A DNA stretch of 33,732 nt from Chloroflexota bacterium (GTDB lineage Bacteria; Chloroflexota; Dehalococcoidia; JACQGW01): the NCBI GenBank assembly GCA_016199325.1, contig JACQGW010000430.1, positions 1-33,732 on the forward strand. The letters run 5' to 3'. Below are positions 1-7,767 of this stretch, one piece after another; within the stretch, counting starts at the first letter, position 1, and each line of letters opens with the position of its first letter. The notes under the pieces were generated by a model. It was not told the origin of the DNA. It was given only the letters and a program-made list of their open reading frames with translations, and ran no database searches. A program made the translations under genes and the position numbers.

Positions 1-2
1 AT

Positions 3-1265
3 GAGATACCGCCCGGCGACGAAACAGCGCGGCTGCACCGTTGGGGCTACCTCCGTTTTCGCGAGATGTTCAACGAGCGGCAGCTTCTCGGGCTGGGTCT
101 TCTTCTGCAGCAGATTCGTGACGTGGAGGAACCCACGATCCGTCATGCCTTGCTAACGGTGTTCTCCGACTTCCTGCGGTACCAGAACATGCTGTGTCGG
201 TACGACACCTATGCGCTCAAGTGTCAGGACATCTTCAGCGTCCATGGCTTTCCGGTCGGTCTCATCCAGTGCGAGAACAACCTGCTGGGGATTCCCAACG
301 TGGGGGCTGGCTCGTTCCGTCATTTCGTCGAGAAATACCGTCGCGCCAAGTTGTACTGCGAAGCGCCATTCGAGGTATGCTACGATGGACGGCGCAAGGA
401 AACCGTGTTCATCACCGGAGAGCGCATCCAGGCTCGTTTTGTAGATGCGTTTCCTGATGGTGAGGAACGTCAAGCGTGGCTTCTTGCCGCTCCTGCCACG
501 AATGTGCCGCTGCCGTCAGGGTCCCTGGATGGCGTCTTCACCGATCCCCCCTACTTCGACAACGTTCAATACGCTGAGCTGATGGATTTCTGTTTCGTCT
601 GGCTGAGGCTTGGGCTCTCGGACGCCTTTGAAGCGTTCCGTCAACACACTACCCGCTCGCAAGCAGAGTTGACCGGTAACACCACGCTTGGACGAAACCT
701 GGCGCATTTTACCGACGGGCTCTCCGCTGTTTTCCTGCGCTACGCAGCGGAACTCAAGCCGGGGGCTCCATTCGTGTTTACGTACCACCACAACGATCCA
801 GTTGCGTATGTTCCACTGGTCGTCGCCATCCTCGACAGTGGCCTGGATTGTACGGCGGCGTTGCCTGCAGTGGCCGAGATGAGTGCCTCGCTCCATATCG
901 CAGGAACCACATCCTCCACGGTCGACTCGGTATTCGTCTGTCGTGTCGGGTCGACACAAAAGCAAGGCGAAGATGTAGAGTCCTTCCTGATCAGGGATGC
1001 CATGGCCCTGCGGTCCGCCGGCGTTGGTCTGACACATGGAGACATCCGCTGCCTGGCGGCGGGGCACCTCGCCCGAATCGCCACGAACCGCCTTCGCCCT
1101 GCCTGGGAGCGTACAGATCCGCTGACAAAGCGGATGGCTCGCGCCAACACTTTCCTGGTGGCGCTGGCGACGGAGCATCACGTCGATTCTCTGGTGTCGG
1201 GTACCCTGGACGCGATCCAGCAGAGCGCGACCCGCGCTGGAGGGCCTCTTGCTCCGGCCATTTGA
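3..1265 (+). CDS. DNA methylase, DUF1156/COG1743 type (5' end outside window)
   Basis: The reading frame is open to the first base, and the 21 codons before the first ATG (at 66) still look like family sequence (RLHRWGYLRFREMFNERQLL), so the true start lies upstream. The core shows the N6-adenine methyltransferase motif DPPYF at residues 160-164 counted from that ATG, followed by DNVQYAELMDF, which is typical of DUF1156-type adenine-specific methylases. Only the C-terminal part of a protein usually about twice this length is visible; the AdoMet-binding part and any N-terminal DUF1156 domain would lie outside. The family occurs in defence islands with DUF499 ATPases and helicases and would methylate DNA to mark self. 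The stop overlaps the next gene, which is nuclease-like, so the two are probably co-translated. The family is clear; the defence role is inferred from context. Confidence 0.85.
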   Translation, partial: EIPPGDETARLHRWGYLRFREMFNERQLLGLGLLLQQIRDVEEPTIRHALLTVFSDFLRYQNMLCRYDTYALKCQDIFSVHGFPVGLIQCENNLLGIPNVGAGSFRHFVEKYRRAKLYCEAPFEVCYDGRRKETVFITGERIQARFVDAFPDGEERQAWLLAAPATNVPLPSGSLDGVFTDPPYFDNVQYAELMDFCFVWLRLGLSDAFEAFRQHTTRSQAELTGNTTLGRNLAHFTDGLSAVFLRYAAELKPGAPFVFTYHHNDPVAYVPLVVAILDSGLDCTAALPAVAEMSASLHIAGTTSSTVDSVFVCRVGSTQKQGEDVESFLIRDAMALRSAGVGLTHGDIRCLAAGHLARIATNRLRPAWERTDPLTKRMARANTFLVALATEHHVDSLVSGTLDAIQQSATRAGGPLAPAI

Positions 1266-2304
1266 GGTGGACTTCAACTACCTGCGCGAACACCTCGACG
1301 AAATGGTCTCCGTGACCTTCTCAGACCTTCAGTCCCAGTTCCTTGTCTTGCCGAAAGGGCCCAGCTTCATCGAGTACCGCGATTTCCAATATGCGTACGA
1401 AGTACTTGAGCGGCACACGGCTGCCTTCACCGCTTTCACCGAGGATACCGTCTGGATGGCGCTGCGTGAGGACAGCCTCTCATTCGTCGTCCTGCGGACA
1501 ATCCTGGGTATGACGCCGCCCGAATGGACGGATGTGGCACGCTCCGAACGCGCCAGCGACATCTCACAAGGCTACGCGCGCGCTCTCGATGTTCGCTGCC
1601 GTCGGGAGCGCGGGCTCTTCGATCGGCTCACACGCTCCCGCCGCGGGAAGGCTCTTGATCGTGCGGAGGCGCTGATCTCCGTTGCCACCCAGGTCATTCG
1701 TCAGGGCGCGCCTGCCGGCGCGGCGGACACGGCGCATCGTCTCGCCAAGGTCGATACCGCTGAAGGACTGACGTCTGTCCAACACGTGGCAGCGCATCAC
1801 GTACCGTACGCTGTGCTCCTCTACGAGCGGTATCTGGGGCGTCCTTTTGCGAGCCATCGCGATTCGGTGTCTGAACTGATCGGGGATGTGATGGAGAACG
1901 CCATCGAGGAGCGACTCACTCGGGCCAGGATTTCGTTCCGGAAGACCAAGCGTGCTGAACGCGTCCCGGGCTACGATCAGGCACCCGACTTCTTCGTGCC
2001 CGACGAGTTCAACCCCGCCGTGCTCATCGAGGCCAAGATCACCGGGGACGACGGTACGGCACGGGACAAGGCCACCCGAATCGTGCACCTCGCTGAACTG
2101 CGCGACGAGCGGCTGCGCCAGGGCAGACCCGGGTTTGAGGTAGTGGCCGCCATCGATGGTCGGGGGTTTGGAGTCCGTCGCGAGGACATGAGACGAATCC
2201 TGCTGAGAACCGAGGGCAAGGTTTTCACGCTTGCGACGCTCGACCAACTCATCCCGCACACGAGGCTCCGGGGTTTCTTGCCGATGCAACCGTCTGGAGC
2301 TTGA
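1249..2304 (+). CDS. PD-(D/E)XK nuclease-like protein, putative restriction component
   Basis: This 351-residue protein carries a nuclease-like signature in its C-terminal third: Asp247 in a PDFF motif, then Glu261-x-Lys263 (IEAK), then DDGTARDKATRI. An acidic helix (MENAIEERL) lies before the core, where such folds usually provide another acidic residue. I do not recognise the first 200 residues. The TTG start is chosen because GGAGGG ends four bases upstream; a GTG at 1267 is the alternative but lacks a site. The gene overlaps the methylase by 17 nt, so the pair looks like a modification-restriction couple or the tail of a larger defence operon. Specificity cannot be read from the sequence. 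It is followed 30 nt later by the converging scpB. Confidence 0.65.
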   Translation: MLRPFEVDFNYLREHLDEMVSVTFSDLQSQFLVLPKGPSFIEYRDFQYAYEVLERHTAAFTAFTEDTVWMALREDSLSFVVLRTILGMTPPEWTDVARSERASDISQGYARALDVRCRRERGLFDRLTRSRRGKALDRAEALISVATQVIRQGAPAGAADTAHRLAKVDTAEGLTSVQHVAAHHVPYAVLLYERYLGRPFASHRDSVSELIGDVMENAIEERLTRARISFRKTKRAERVPGYDQAPDFFVPDEFNPAVLIEAKITGDDGTARDKATRIVHLAELRDERLRQGRPGFEVVAAIDGRGFGVRREDMRRILLRTEGKVFTLATLDQLIPHTRLRGFLPMQPSGA

Positions 2305-2334
2305 ACACGCCTCTCGCGGCAACCCGTGCGACAG

Positions 2335-2838
2335 TCAAGGCTCGGCAGGCAGAGGAGGCAGATCCGTGAGGCCGGTGAGGCCGAAGTGGTGGAGGAAGTC
2401 GGCCGTGGTGGCCCAGAGGATGGGACGGCCGGCCGTTTCGGCCCGGCCGGCTTCCTCGATGAGTCCGCGGGCCTGAAGCGTGGCGATGGCGCGGTCGGCG
2501 TTCACGCCGCGGATCGCCTCGACGCTGGCGCGGGTGATGGGCTGGCGGTAGGCGATGATGGCGAGCGTTTCGAGCGCGGCCGCCGAGAGCCGGGCCGGGG
2601 GCTGGACGCCGAGCAGGCGCTCGACCGTGGCGGCGTTCTCCGGCGCCGACACGAAGAGGTAGCCTGCCGGCTGCTGTTGGAGCCGGATGCCCCGGGTCCG
2701 GCACTGGCGGTCGAGCTCGACCAGCGCCGGCTCCAGCTCGGCCGGGCTGGCGCCGAGGATCTGGCCAAGCTGCGCGGGCGCCAGCGGCCCGGCGGCGACG
2801 AAGAGCAGGCTCTCGAGCCGGCTGGTAAGCTCGTCCAC
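2335..2838 (-). CDS. scpB: Segregation and condensation protein B
   Basis: This 167-residue protein begins [18 protein letters not shown] and contains the conserved winged-helix segment [16 protein letters not shown], followed by a second winged helix ([15 protein letters not shown]). Both are hallmarks of ScpB, a partner of SMC and the kleisin ScpA in chromosome condensation. The length is normal for the family. Translation starts at a GTG one base after the cysS stop, so it is translationally coupled to cysS and is the last gene of the cysE-cysS-scpB operon. No separate Shine-Dalgarno sequence is visible. scpA is not in the window, whereas in many genomes it is adjacent. Confidence 0.93.
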   Translation of the reverse strand: MDELTSRLESLLFVAAGPLAPAQLGQILGASPAELEPALVELDRQCRTRGIRLQQQPAGYLFVSAPENAATVERLLGVQPPARLSAAALETLAIIAYRQPITRASVEAIRGVNADRAIATLQARGLIEEAGRAETAGRPILWATTADFLHHFGLTGLTDLPPLPAEP

Positions 2839-2839
2839 C

Positions 2840-4207
2840 TTATCGTTTGTGCTTCCAGACGGTGCCCTGGGGGGTGTCTTCGAGGACGATCCCGAGATCG
2901 CCTAGGCCGGTGCGGATGCGGTCGGCCAGCGCCCATTGCTTGGCGGCGCGGAGGTCACTCCGAACGGTCACGAGGAGGTCGATGAACGGCGATGCCGCCA
3001 TCTCCTCACCCGCCGGTGCGGCCAGCGTCAGGCCAAGCACGCCGGCCAGCTCGCGCAGCGTCGCCTGAGCGCCGACGACGACCCGGCCCTCGTCGCGCGC
3101 GCGATTGATCTCGCGGGCGAGGTCGAAGAGCGCGGCCATCGCCTGGGGCGTGTTGAAGTCGTCGTCCATCGCCGTCTCGAAGGCGGTCCGATAGCGGCCG
3201 GCGTCCAGCGCCGTCCCTTCCAGAGGGCCCGCCGCCGTCGCCGCGAGGCGCAGCCGTTCGGCACCCCGGTCCGAACCCGATAGCCCCTCATCCGAGTAGG
3301 TCAGCGGGCTGCGGTAATGGGACGAGAGGACGAACAGGCGAATGCCGTCGGCGCTGTGCTGGGCGAGGGCCTCCCGAATCGTCACGAGATTGCCGAGCGA
3401 CTTGCTCATCTTCTCCTCGCCCAGGCGGAGTAGGCCGTTGTGCAGCCAGTGGCGGGCGAACGGATCGAGGCCCGTGAACGACTCGGACTGGGCGACCTCG
3501 TTCTCGTGGTGCGGGAAGATCAGATCCTGTCCGCCGCCGTGCACGTCGATCTGCTCGCCGAGGTGGTGGAGCACCATCGCCGAGCACTCGATGTGCCAGC
3601 CGGGCCGCCCCGGCCCCCAGGGGCTCTCCCAGGTGGGCTCGCCGGGCTTGGCGCCCTTCCAGAGGGCGAAGTCCATGGGATGCTCTTTGGCGGCGCCCGG
3701 CTCGACGCGCGCGCCCGCCATCAGGCTGTCGAGCGTCCGGTGGCTCAGCTTCCCGTAATCGGGATCGGAGAGCACCCGGAAGTAGACGTCGCCGTCGGCA
3801 GCGTAGGCGTGGCCCCGGTCGATGAGCCCGCCGATCACCTCGATCATCCAGGGGATCTCATGAGTCGCCCGCGGGTAGACGTCGGCGCGCCGGACGTTCA
3901 GGGCGGCCATGTCGGCGAAATACTCGTTGATGTAGCGCTCGGCCAGCTCCTGCGGGGTGATCCCGAGAGCGGCGGCCCGGTTGATGATCTTGTCGTCGAT
4001 GTCGGTGAAGTTCTGGACGTGGCGAACCTCGTACCCGCGATACCGGAGGTAGCGGGTGATGGTGTCGAACAGGATGTAGCTCATCGCGTGGCCGACGTGG
4101 GCCGCCGAATACGGCGTGATGCCGCACACGTACATCTTCACCGGCTCGCCGGCCGGGCGAAACGGCTCCTTCTGAGCGGAGAGCGTGTTATAGACCAAGA
4201 GTTGCAT
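2840..4207 (-). CDS. cysS: Cysteinyl-tRNA synthetase
   Basis: This class I aminoacyl-tRNA synthetase charges tRNA-Cys in the cytoplasm. Visible motifs are the first zinc ligand Cys28 (YVCGITPY), the HIGH signature as HVGH at 37-40, Cys208 (HIECS), His233-His234-Glu235 (FPHHENE) and KMSKS at 266-270. The 455-residue length matches the family, and an anticodon-binding C-terminal region follows the catalytic core. The start ATG lies four bases after the cysE stop, so cysteine biosynthesis and cysteine charging share one transcript. This order is a known conserved pairing (cysE-cysS). No frameshift or missing key residue was seen. Confidence 0.97.
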   Translation of the reverse strand: MQLLVYNTLSAQKEPFRPAGEPVKMYVCGITPYSAAHVGHAMSYILFDTITRYLRYRGYEVRHVQNFTDIDDKIINRAAALGITPQELAERYINEYFADMAALNVRRADVYPRATHEIPWMIEVIGGLIDRGHAYAADGDVYFRVLSDPDYGKLSHRTLDSLMAGARVEPGAAKEHPMDFALWKGAKPGEPTWESPWGPGRPGWHIECSAMVLHHLGEQIDVHGGGQDLIFPHHENEVAQSESFTGLDPFARHWLHNGLLRLGEEKMSKSLGNLVTIREALAQHSADGIRLFVLSSHYRSPLTYSDEGLSGSDRGAERLRLAATAAGPLEGTALDAGRYRTAFETAMDDDFNTPQAMAALFDLAREINRARDEGRVVVGAQATLRELAGVLGLTLAAPAGEEMAASPFIDLLVTVRSDLRAAKQWALADRIRTGLGDLGIVLEDTPQGTVWKHKR

Positions 4208-4211
4208 CCGG

Positions 4212-4907
4212 CTACCTCGTGAGGACTCGTTCGGGCGTCGCGAGCATAGATCCGTTCAGCCGCTCGGCCTGTTGGCTCTCCAGCTCGGCGAGGCGCAGCT
4301 CCATCTCCGCCACCTTGCGCTGGAGGGCGTCGAACGCCTCGGCCTCCGGATCGGGCAGCTTCTCGACGGCGCCGTTCTCGGGGTTCCGAATGGCGACGAC
4401 CCGGCCGGGGTTGCCGACGACGGTAGCGTGCGGCGGCACCGACTTGACCACCACCGCGCCGGCCCCGACCTTCACGTCGTCGCCGATGGTGATGGCGCCG
4501 ATCAGCTTGGCGCCGGCGCCGACGACGACGTTGCTGCCGAGCGTCGGATGGCGCTTGACCCGCAGGGTGCTGGTGCCGCCGAGCGTCACACCCTGGTAGA
4601 GCACGCAGTCGTCGCCGATTTGGGCCGTCTCCCCGATGACGACGCCCATCCCGTGGTCGATGAAGAACCCCTCGCCGATCTGGGCGCCCGGGTGGATCTC
4701 GATACCGGTCACCGAGCGGCTGACGTGCGAGACAAGCCGGGGGAGAACCGGAACGCGCCAGCGGTAGAGCGTGTGGGCCAGACGGTGAAGCTGGCGGGCG
4801 TGAAACCCGGGATAGGCGAGCAGGATCTCGACGATGCTGACCGCCGCAGGGTCATGGGCGAAAACCGCTCGAATATCGCGCTGGATGCTTCTGATCAAAC
4901 CGAACAC
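4212..4907 (-). CDS. cysE: Serine O-acetyltransferase
   Basis: CysE acetylates serine with acetyl-CoA to give O-acetylserine, the committed step of cysteine synthesis. The C-terminal half is a left-handed beta-helix of hexapeptide repeats with the family signatures [21 protein letters not shown] (His catalytic region), GETAQIGDD and GVTLGGT. The N-terminus, [21 protein letters not shown], matches the short-form bacterial enzymes. I place the start at a GTG giving 231 residues, because GGAGG stands nine bases upstream; the frame stays open for 20 further codons but they look non-coding. A C-terminal coiled segment ([16 protein letters not shown]) extends past the core. It is the first gene of cysE-cysS-scpB and has a long leader and its own promoter. 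Confidence 0.93.
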   Translation of the reverse strand: MFGLIRSIQRDIRAVFAHDPAAVSIVEILLAYPGFHARQLHRLAHTLYRWRVPVLPRLVSHVSRSVTGIEIHPGAQIGEGFFIDHGMGVVIGETAQIGDDCVLYQGVTLGGTSTLRVKRHPTLGSNVVVGAGAKLIGAITIGDDVKVGAGAVVVKSVPPHATVVGNPGRVVAIRNPENGAVEKLPDPEAEAFDALQRKVAEMELRLAELESQQAERLNGSMLATPERVLTR

Positions 4908-5062
4908 AGGACGTCTCCTCCGAAATTGACTGACGGCCACGGCTGGGGTGCTGCCACACGACAGCACCCCAACGACACGTGCAGTCGGCAGGGTGCGTCC
5001 CGAACGAACCGGTCAAGCGTTGCGCGGACAGAAGCATTGATATCCTTGATCGAGAGAACCAT
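4895..5062 (-). CDS. Possible Cys-containing leader peptide upstream of cysE
   Basis: A 55-codon frame starts at an ATG within the cysE leader and ends 13 nt inside cysE. It holds Cys in [15 protein letters not shown] and near its end. The Cys-Cys pair falls in the stem of the leader hairpin. No good ribosome site precedes the ATG, and open frames are common in GC-rich DNA, so this is a candidate only. If translated, it would be placed to sense charged tRNA-Cys and would be coupled to cysE through the overlapping stop. Confidence 0.25.
   Translation of the reverse strand: MVLSIKDINASVRATLDRFVRDAPCRLHVSLGCCRVAAPQPWPSVNFGGDVLCSV
4945..4970 (-). promoter_or_regulatory. Hairpin in the cysE leader
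   Basis: A perfect 9-bp stem (GGGGTGCTG / CAGCACCCC) with an 8-nt loop lies 38 nt before the cysE start. No U-run follows, so it is not a standard terminator. In one frame the stem encodes two adjacent Cys codons (TGC TGT), which suggests, but does not prove, cysteine-dependent attenuation or control of translation. Confidence 0.45.
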
Positions 5063-5102
5063 CGGCGCGCGGGCGGACGAGGCCCGGTGCCAGGATGGAC
5101 TC

Positions 5103-5131
5103 ATTCTACCCAGAAACGATCGAATAGTCAA
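5103..5131 (-). promoter_or_regulatory. Promoter of the cysE-cysS-scpB operon
   Basis: Reading leftward, TTGACT and TAGAAT are separated by exactly 17 bases, close to the sigma-70 consensus. Transcription would begin near 5096, giving a leader of about 190 nt before the cysE GTG. Confidence 0.7.
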
Positions 5132-5196
5132 ACGGCCGGCCGGGAACCGGCCGCGCCGCGCGCCAGGGCCGCAGACCAGAGCAGCCCCGAGGGCGG

Positions 5197-5245
5197 CCGA
5201 ACCGCCAGGGCGCCAAGATCGCCAGGAAAGACGCCAAGGATGCCG
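5197..5245 (+). repeat. Octameric GCCAAG-type intergenic repeat, copy 1
   Basis: After CCGAACCGCCAGG come variants of GCCAAGrN at 8-9 base spacing. The stretch matches the element at 8801-8850 over about 50 bases. It lies in the gap between the divergent cysE and toxin-antitoxin loci. The stretch from 5140 to 5196 shows only a short GC-rich hairpin (CGGCCGG-GAA-CCGGCCG, 5136-5152) and no gene. Confidence 0.7.
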
Positions 5246-5393
5246 ATTGTTCGCCTGGTCATTCCGCCTGCCGACCGCTCCATTCGGATATGCCTCGCCA
5301 ATCTGGCCCTGCGCAGGGACACCCCCTGTCGGAACCTCCCGAGCCCCACGTAAGGCGGTCCTGACGTCGGGGCAGGGGGCCAGGCTCGCGGGC

Positions 5394-5525
5394 ATGTCGC
5401 TCAGCGACTTCATCGACCTGTGCGACAGCCTGGACGTCCCCATCCTTTGGGAGCCAGAGGGCGGCATCGGGACCGAGGTCGAGCGTCTGGAGGGCTTGCT
5501 GCGGCAGACCGAGTCCGGCGGCTGA
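5394..5525 (+). pseudogene. Remnant of a UPF0175-type antitoxin (C-terminal half)
   Basis: The frame reads LAGMSLSDFIDLCDSLDVPI and then an acidic tail ending ERLEGLLRQTESGG. This resembles the C-terminal half of UPF0175 antitoxins (the AAELAGMS..EFIDLL..GVP pattern). The expected N-terminal ribbon-helix part is not in this frame. A weak candidate (ATG near 5239, MPIVRLVIP) is in another frame, so the gene appears frameshifted or truncated. UPF0175 genes normally sit before a PIN toxin, and an active TA pair follows here. The resemblance is by eye only. Confidence 0.35.
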
Positions 5526-5546
5526 GGAACCGCAGAAGGGCTTATC

Positions 5547-5636
5547 GTGGCGGAGTTGAGGTTCTACGCCGACGCGACTCGCCTCCTGGCCGGCTCGTCC
5601 AAGGTGATCCGGGATGATGGTAGCGTGGTGTGCTAG
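5547..5636 (+). pseudogene. Short frame, possible toxin fragment
   Basis: A GTG-initiated frame of 29 codons (AELRFYADATRLLAGSS...) follows the antitoxin-like remnant. LRFYADA recalls the start of PIN-like toxins that begin with RFYFDAD, but the rest is missing and the stop overlaps the next promoter. It may be the stub of the partner of the decayed antitoxin, or a chance frame. Confidence 0.2.
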
Positions 5637-5639
5637 AAT
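5631..5639 (+). promoter_or_regulatory. Extended -10 promoter of the HTH/PIN toxin-antitoxin pair
   Basis: TGC-TAGAAT forms an extended -10 element about 35 nt before the antitoxin start. No good -35 is visible, as expected for this promoter class. Similar TGC-TAnAnT elements occur at 6457, 7727, 20968 and 23191. Confidence 0.45.
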
Positions 5640-5674
5640 AGCTAGTTAGTAGATGCTGCCATGGGACATGAAAG

Positions 5675-5986
5675 ATGAAGGGAATGCGTCGGGCTGTCGA
5701 GACCTCAAGCGTCCTGACCCTGGAAGAGGCGGCTGCCTATTTGCGGTTGCCCGCCGAGACAGTCCAGCGGCAAGCCGCAGCCGGCCTGATTCCCGGTCGC
5801 CAGATTGACCGTGGATGGCGCTTTCTCAAGGCATCGCTCGACGATTGGCTGCGGTGCCGTGATGGCCGGACCCTCCTCTTGCAGCAGGCAGGGGCACTGG
5901 CGGATGACGAAGACCTGGCCGCTTTGCGGGCGGCGATCTATGCCGAGCGGGGGCGTCCGGAAGCCGACGAGCCGATGGATGGCTGA
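5675..5986 (+). CDS. Excisionase-type HTH antitoxin
   Basis: This 103-residue protein has a MerR/excisionase-like winged helix in its first 65 residues (LTLEEAAAYLRLPAETVQRQAAAGLIPGRQI...WRFLKASLDDWL). An acidic C-terminal tail (ALADDEDLAALRAAIYAERG) would wrap and neutralise a toxin. The stop shares one base with the start of the PIN gene, the usual order of antitoxin before toxin. It probably binds its own promoter region. Two ATGs (5675 and 5684) are possible starts and neither has a convincing ribosome site; the longer is given. The HTH class is clear and the antitoxin role follows from the coupled neighbour. Confidence 0.8.
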   Translation: MKGMRRAVETSSVLTLEEAAAYLRLPAETVQRQAAAGLIPGRQIDRGWRFLKASLDDWLRCRDGRTLLLQQAGALADDEDLAALRAAIYAERGRPEADEPMDG

Positions 5987-6405
5987 TGCATCTGCTCGAT
6001 ACAGATACCCTCACGTATCTGCACGCCGGACACCAGCGGGTTGTCGAGCAATTGCGCGACCTCGCTGATCCCGACGTGGGCACGACGATCATCACGAAGA
6101 TCGCGTTGCTACGAGGACGGTTTGACTACGTTCTGAAGGCAGCGGATGGCGCCCAACTGTTGAGAGCGCAAGAGCTGCTCCTAAGGACCGACATGCTGCT
6201 CGCCCAGATGCCGGTGGTTCCGATGAACGAAGCTGCTGTCCTCCACTTCGATCGCCTCCGTAGGACCAGGGGCTTGGCGAAGATCGGTCGCGCGGACCTC
6301 CTGATCGCAAGTATCGCTCTGGCGCACCGTGCAACCCTCGTCACGCGAAACGTTCGGCATTTCCGCCAGGTGCCGGGGCTCCAGGTCGTTAACTGGGCGG
6401 ACTGA
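5986..6405 (+). CDS. PIN-domain VapC-like toxin
   Basis: This 139-residue PIN-domain protein is a predicted Mg-dependent RNase. Visible motifs are LLDTDTL (Asp5), GRADLLIASIALAHRATLVTRN (Asp104 and the following TRN) and a conserved terminal VxNW. The usual acidic residue after the second strand (pattern TTIITKIELLRGRF in close relatives, from memory) is Ala40 here, in TKIALLRGRF, so one metal ligand may be lost and activity reduced. The start overlaps the antitoxin stop by one base (TGATG), indicating coupled translation. Length is normal and there is no frameshift. Confidence 0.85.
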   Translation: MHLLDTDTLTYLHAGHQRVVEQLRDLADPDVGTTIITKIALLRGRFDYVLKAADGAQLLRAQELLLRTDMLLAQMPVVPMNEAAVLHFDRLRRTRGLAKIGRADLLIASIALAHRATLVTRNVRHFRQVPGLQVVNWAD

Positions 6406-6456
6406 CAGGTAGCAGCACGCCGCACTGAGAACCAGGTGGCCTTCGTAGTACGGTTG

Positions 6457-6465
6457 TGCTACACT
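6457..6465 (+). promoter_or_regulatory. Extended -10 promoter of the radical SAM gene
   Basis: TGC-TACACT lies about 40 nt before the GTG start of the SPL-family gene. No clear -35 is present. The surrounding 100-nt gap after the toxin gene holds nothing else. Confidence 0.4.
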
Positions 6466-6506
6466 CCAGCCAAGCAATCGGCAGCCGGGATGATGGGGGA
6501 GTCGTG

Positions 6507-7424
6507 GTGCAGGTGCGCGAGATCGAGGCCCGAACGGCAGTGAATCGCGTCGAGGGAATGCCCTTCCGGTGGAGCCTGAACCCGTATCGAGGCTGCGCGC
6601 ATGGGTGTCGGTTCTGCTTTGCCCGCGGGACTCACCAATTCCTCGACCTTGGCCCTGGCGCTGACTTCGAGCGGGTGATCTTCGCCAAGGTCAACCTGGC
6701 CGCCGTCCTCCGGCGCGAGCTGGGGCGGTCCGGCCCCACCGCCGAGCCGATTGCCGTCGGCACCGTCACCGATCCGTACCAGCCCATCGAAGGGCGCTAC
6801 CGGATCACACGGCGCTGTCTGGAGGTGCTGGCCGAGCTCGGTAATCCCTGCTCGCTGACGACCAGGGGCACGCTGATCGTCCGGGACGTCGACGTTCTGC
6901 AGACGCTGGTCGCCCGGACCCGATGCACGGTACACGTGAGCCTGATCACGCTCGACGAGGCGCTCTGTCGCCGGCTGGAGCCCGGTGCGCCGCCTCCGCA
7001 TCAGCGGCTCCGCGCCATCCGGCACCTGCGGGACGCGGGCGTTCCGGTCACGCTCTTCCTGATGCCCGTCCTGCCCGATCTGACCGACCGGCCCGATCAG
7101 CTTGCCGGCGTCGTCCGGGCGGCGCTCGACCACGGGGTGACGGCGGTCCATGCGGATCCGCTCCGGCTCGCGCCGCGCGTGAAAGACTGGTTCCTGGCCC
7201 GTCTCGGGGAATCGTTCCCCGAGCTGCCGCCGGCGTACCGCCGGCTCTACCGGTTCTCGGACAAGGTGCCGCAAGCCTACCGGGACCGGCTGCGCGAGCA
7301 GGTAGCCACCATGGTCGCCGACGGCTTGCCAGCCCCTCGGGAAGCGGCGAGCGGCCGGGCCGCTCCTATCTGGGGCCAGCTCCGCCTTCCGCTGGATGAA
7401 CGATCGCCCGCCGCCGGCATATAA
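6507..7424 (+). CDS. Radical SAM protein, SPL/Rv2578c family
   Basis: The motif NPYRGCAHGCRFCFAR gives the CxxxCxxC cluster that binds the 4Fe-4S/AdoMet centre. It is followed by GTVTDPYQPIE and TTRGTLIVRDVD, typical of the spore-photoproduct-lyase-like Rv2578c family. This family is widespread outside spore formers and its substrate is unknown; a DNA-lesion role is only suggested by distant homology. The frame opens at 6456, but a GGGGGAG site directly before two GTGs (6504 and 6507) favours the later one, giving about 305 residues starting VQVREIEARTAVNRVEGM. The gene stands alone behind its own promoter. Its 3' end overlaps the -10 of the next gene. Confidence 0.88.
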   Translation: MQVREIEARTAVNRVEGMPFRWSLNPYRGCAHGCRFCFARGTHQFLDLGPGADFERVIFAKVNLAAVLRRELGRSGPTAEPIAVGTVTDPYQPIEGRYRITRRCLEVLAELGNPCSLTTRGTLIVRDVDVLQTLVARTRCTVHVSLITLDEALCRRLEPGAPPPHQRLRAIRHLRDAGVPVTLFLMPVLPDLTDRPDQLAGVVRAALDHGVTAVHADPLRLAPRVKDWFLARLGESFPELPPAYRRLYRFSDKVPQAYRDRLREQVATMVADGLPAPREAASGRAAPIWGQLRLPLDERSPAAGI

Positions 7425-7425
7425 T
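7420..7425 (+). promoter_or_regulatory. TATAAT box before the small membrane gene
   Basis: A perfect TATAAT overlaps the stop of the radical SAM gene and ends nine bases before the GTG at 7435, so the transcript would be leaderless or nearly so. No good -35 is visible. Confidence 0.45.
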
Positions 7426-7434
7426 GGCGGCATC

Positions 7435-7689
7435 GTGCTGAAGCTCCTGTTCTTCCTGACCCTCGCCGCAGCTCTGGTCATCCTGGTCGTGACCCGCTGG
7501 CAGCGGATCAAGCTCGGCCTCAAGGTGGCCGCCGGCCTCTGGCTCGGGCTGGCTACCGTCACTCTGGCGCAGACAGGGATCGACGCCGACCAGATCCAGA
7601 GCGTCGCCCTCATCGGCATCGTCGGCGTCGGCGTGTACTCCGTGGGCCGTCTTGTCGAGCATCTCGTCGAGCACCGACGCCGGGGCTGA
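7435..7689 (+). CDS. Small membrane protein, unknown function
   Basis: This protein of about 84 residues has two or three predicted membrane helices (LKLLFFLTLAAALVILVV, then LKVAAGLWLGLATVTLA and VALIGIVGVGVYSVG) and a basic C-terminus (EHLVEHRRRG). I do not recognise a family. The frame is open from an ATG at 7396, inside the preceding gene. The GTG at 7435 is preferred because a TATAAT lies just upstream and the protein then begins directly with its first hydrophobic segment. The next gene, a membrane-anchored SH3 protein, has its own promoter. Confidence 0.6.
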   Translation: MLKLLFFLTLAAALVILVVTRWQRIKLGLKVAAGLWLGLATVTLAQTGIDADQIQSVALIGIVGVGVYSVGRLVEHLVEHRRRG

Positions 7690-7706
7690 GGGCACGGCCA
7701 GAGACC

Positions 7707-7735
7707 TTGACGGCCCCTCGGGCGGCTGCTAGAAT
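7707..7735 (+). promoter_or_regulatory. Promoter of the SH3-domain gene
   Basis: TTGACG and TAGAAT are spaced by 17 bases, and the -10 is also extended (TGC-TAGAAT). Transcription would begin near 7742, giving a leader of about 26 nt. Confidence 0.7.
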
Positions 7736-7767
7736 TCGCCGACCTTCCGCCGTTTGCTCGGAGGTGC

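Noticed and set aside
4907..5096. T-box riboswitch in the cysE leader
   Set aside because: The conserved antiterminator core GGGTGGnACCGCG is not present; TGG is found only within the hairpin loop and does not match tRNA-Cys.
5136..5152. Terminator at CGGCCGG-GAA-CCGGCCG
   Set aside because: A GC-rich hairpin without a U-run and just upstream of the cysE promoter; it could arise by composition alone.
4272..5525. A 417-codon rightward frame across cysE and its leader
   Set aside because: It is a shadow of cysE on the other strand; only its last 44 codons (from 5394) look protein-like and are listed as a remnant.
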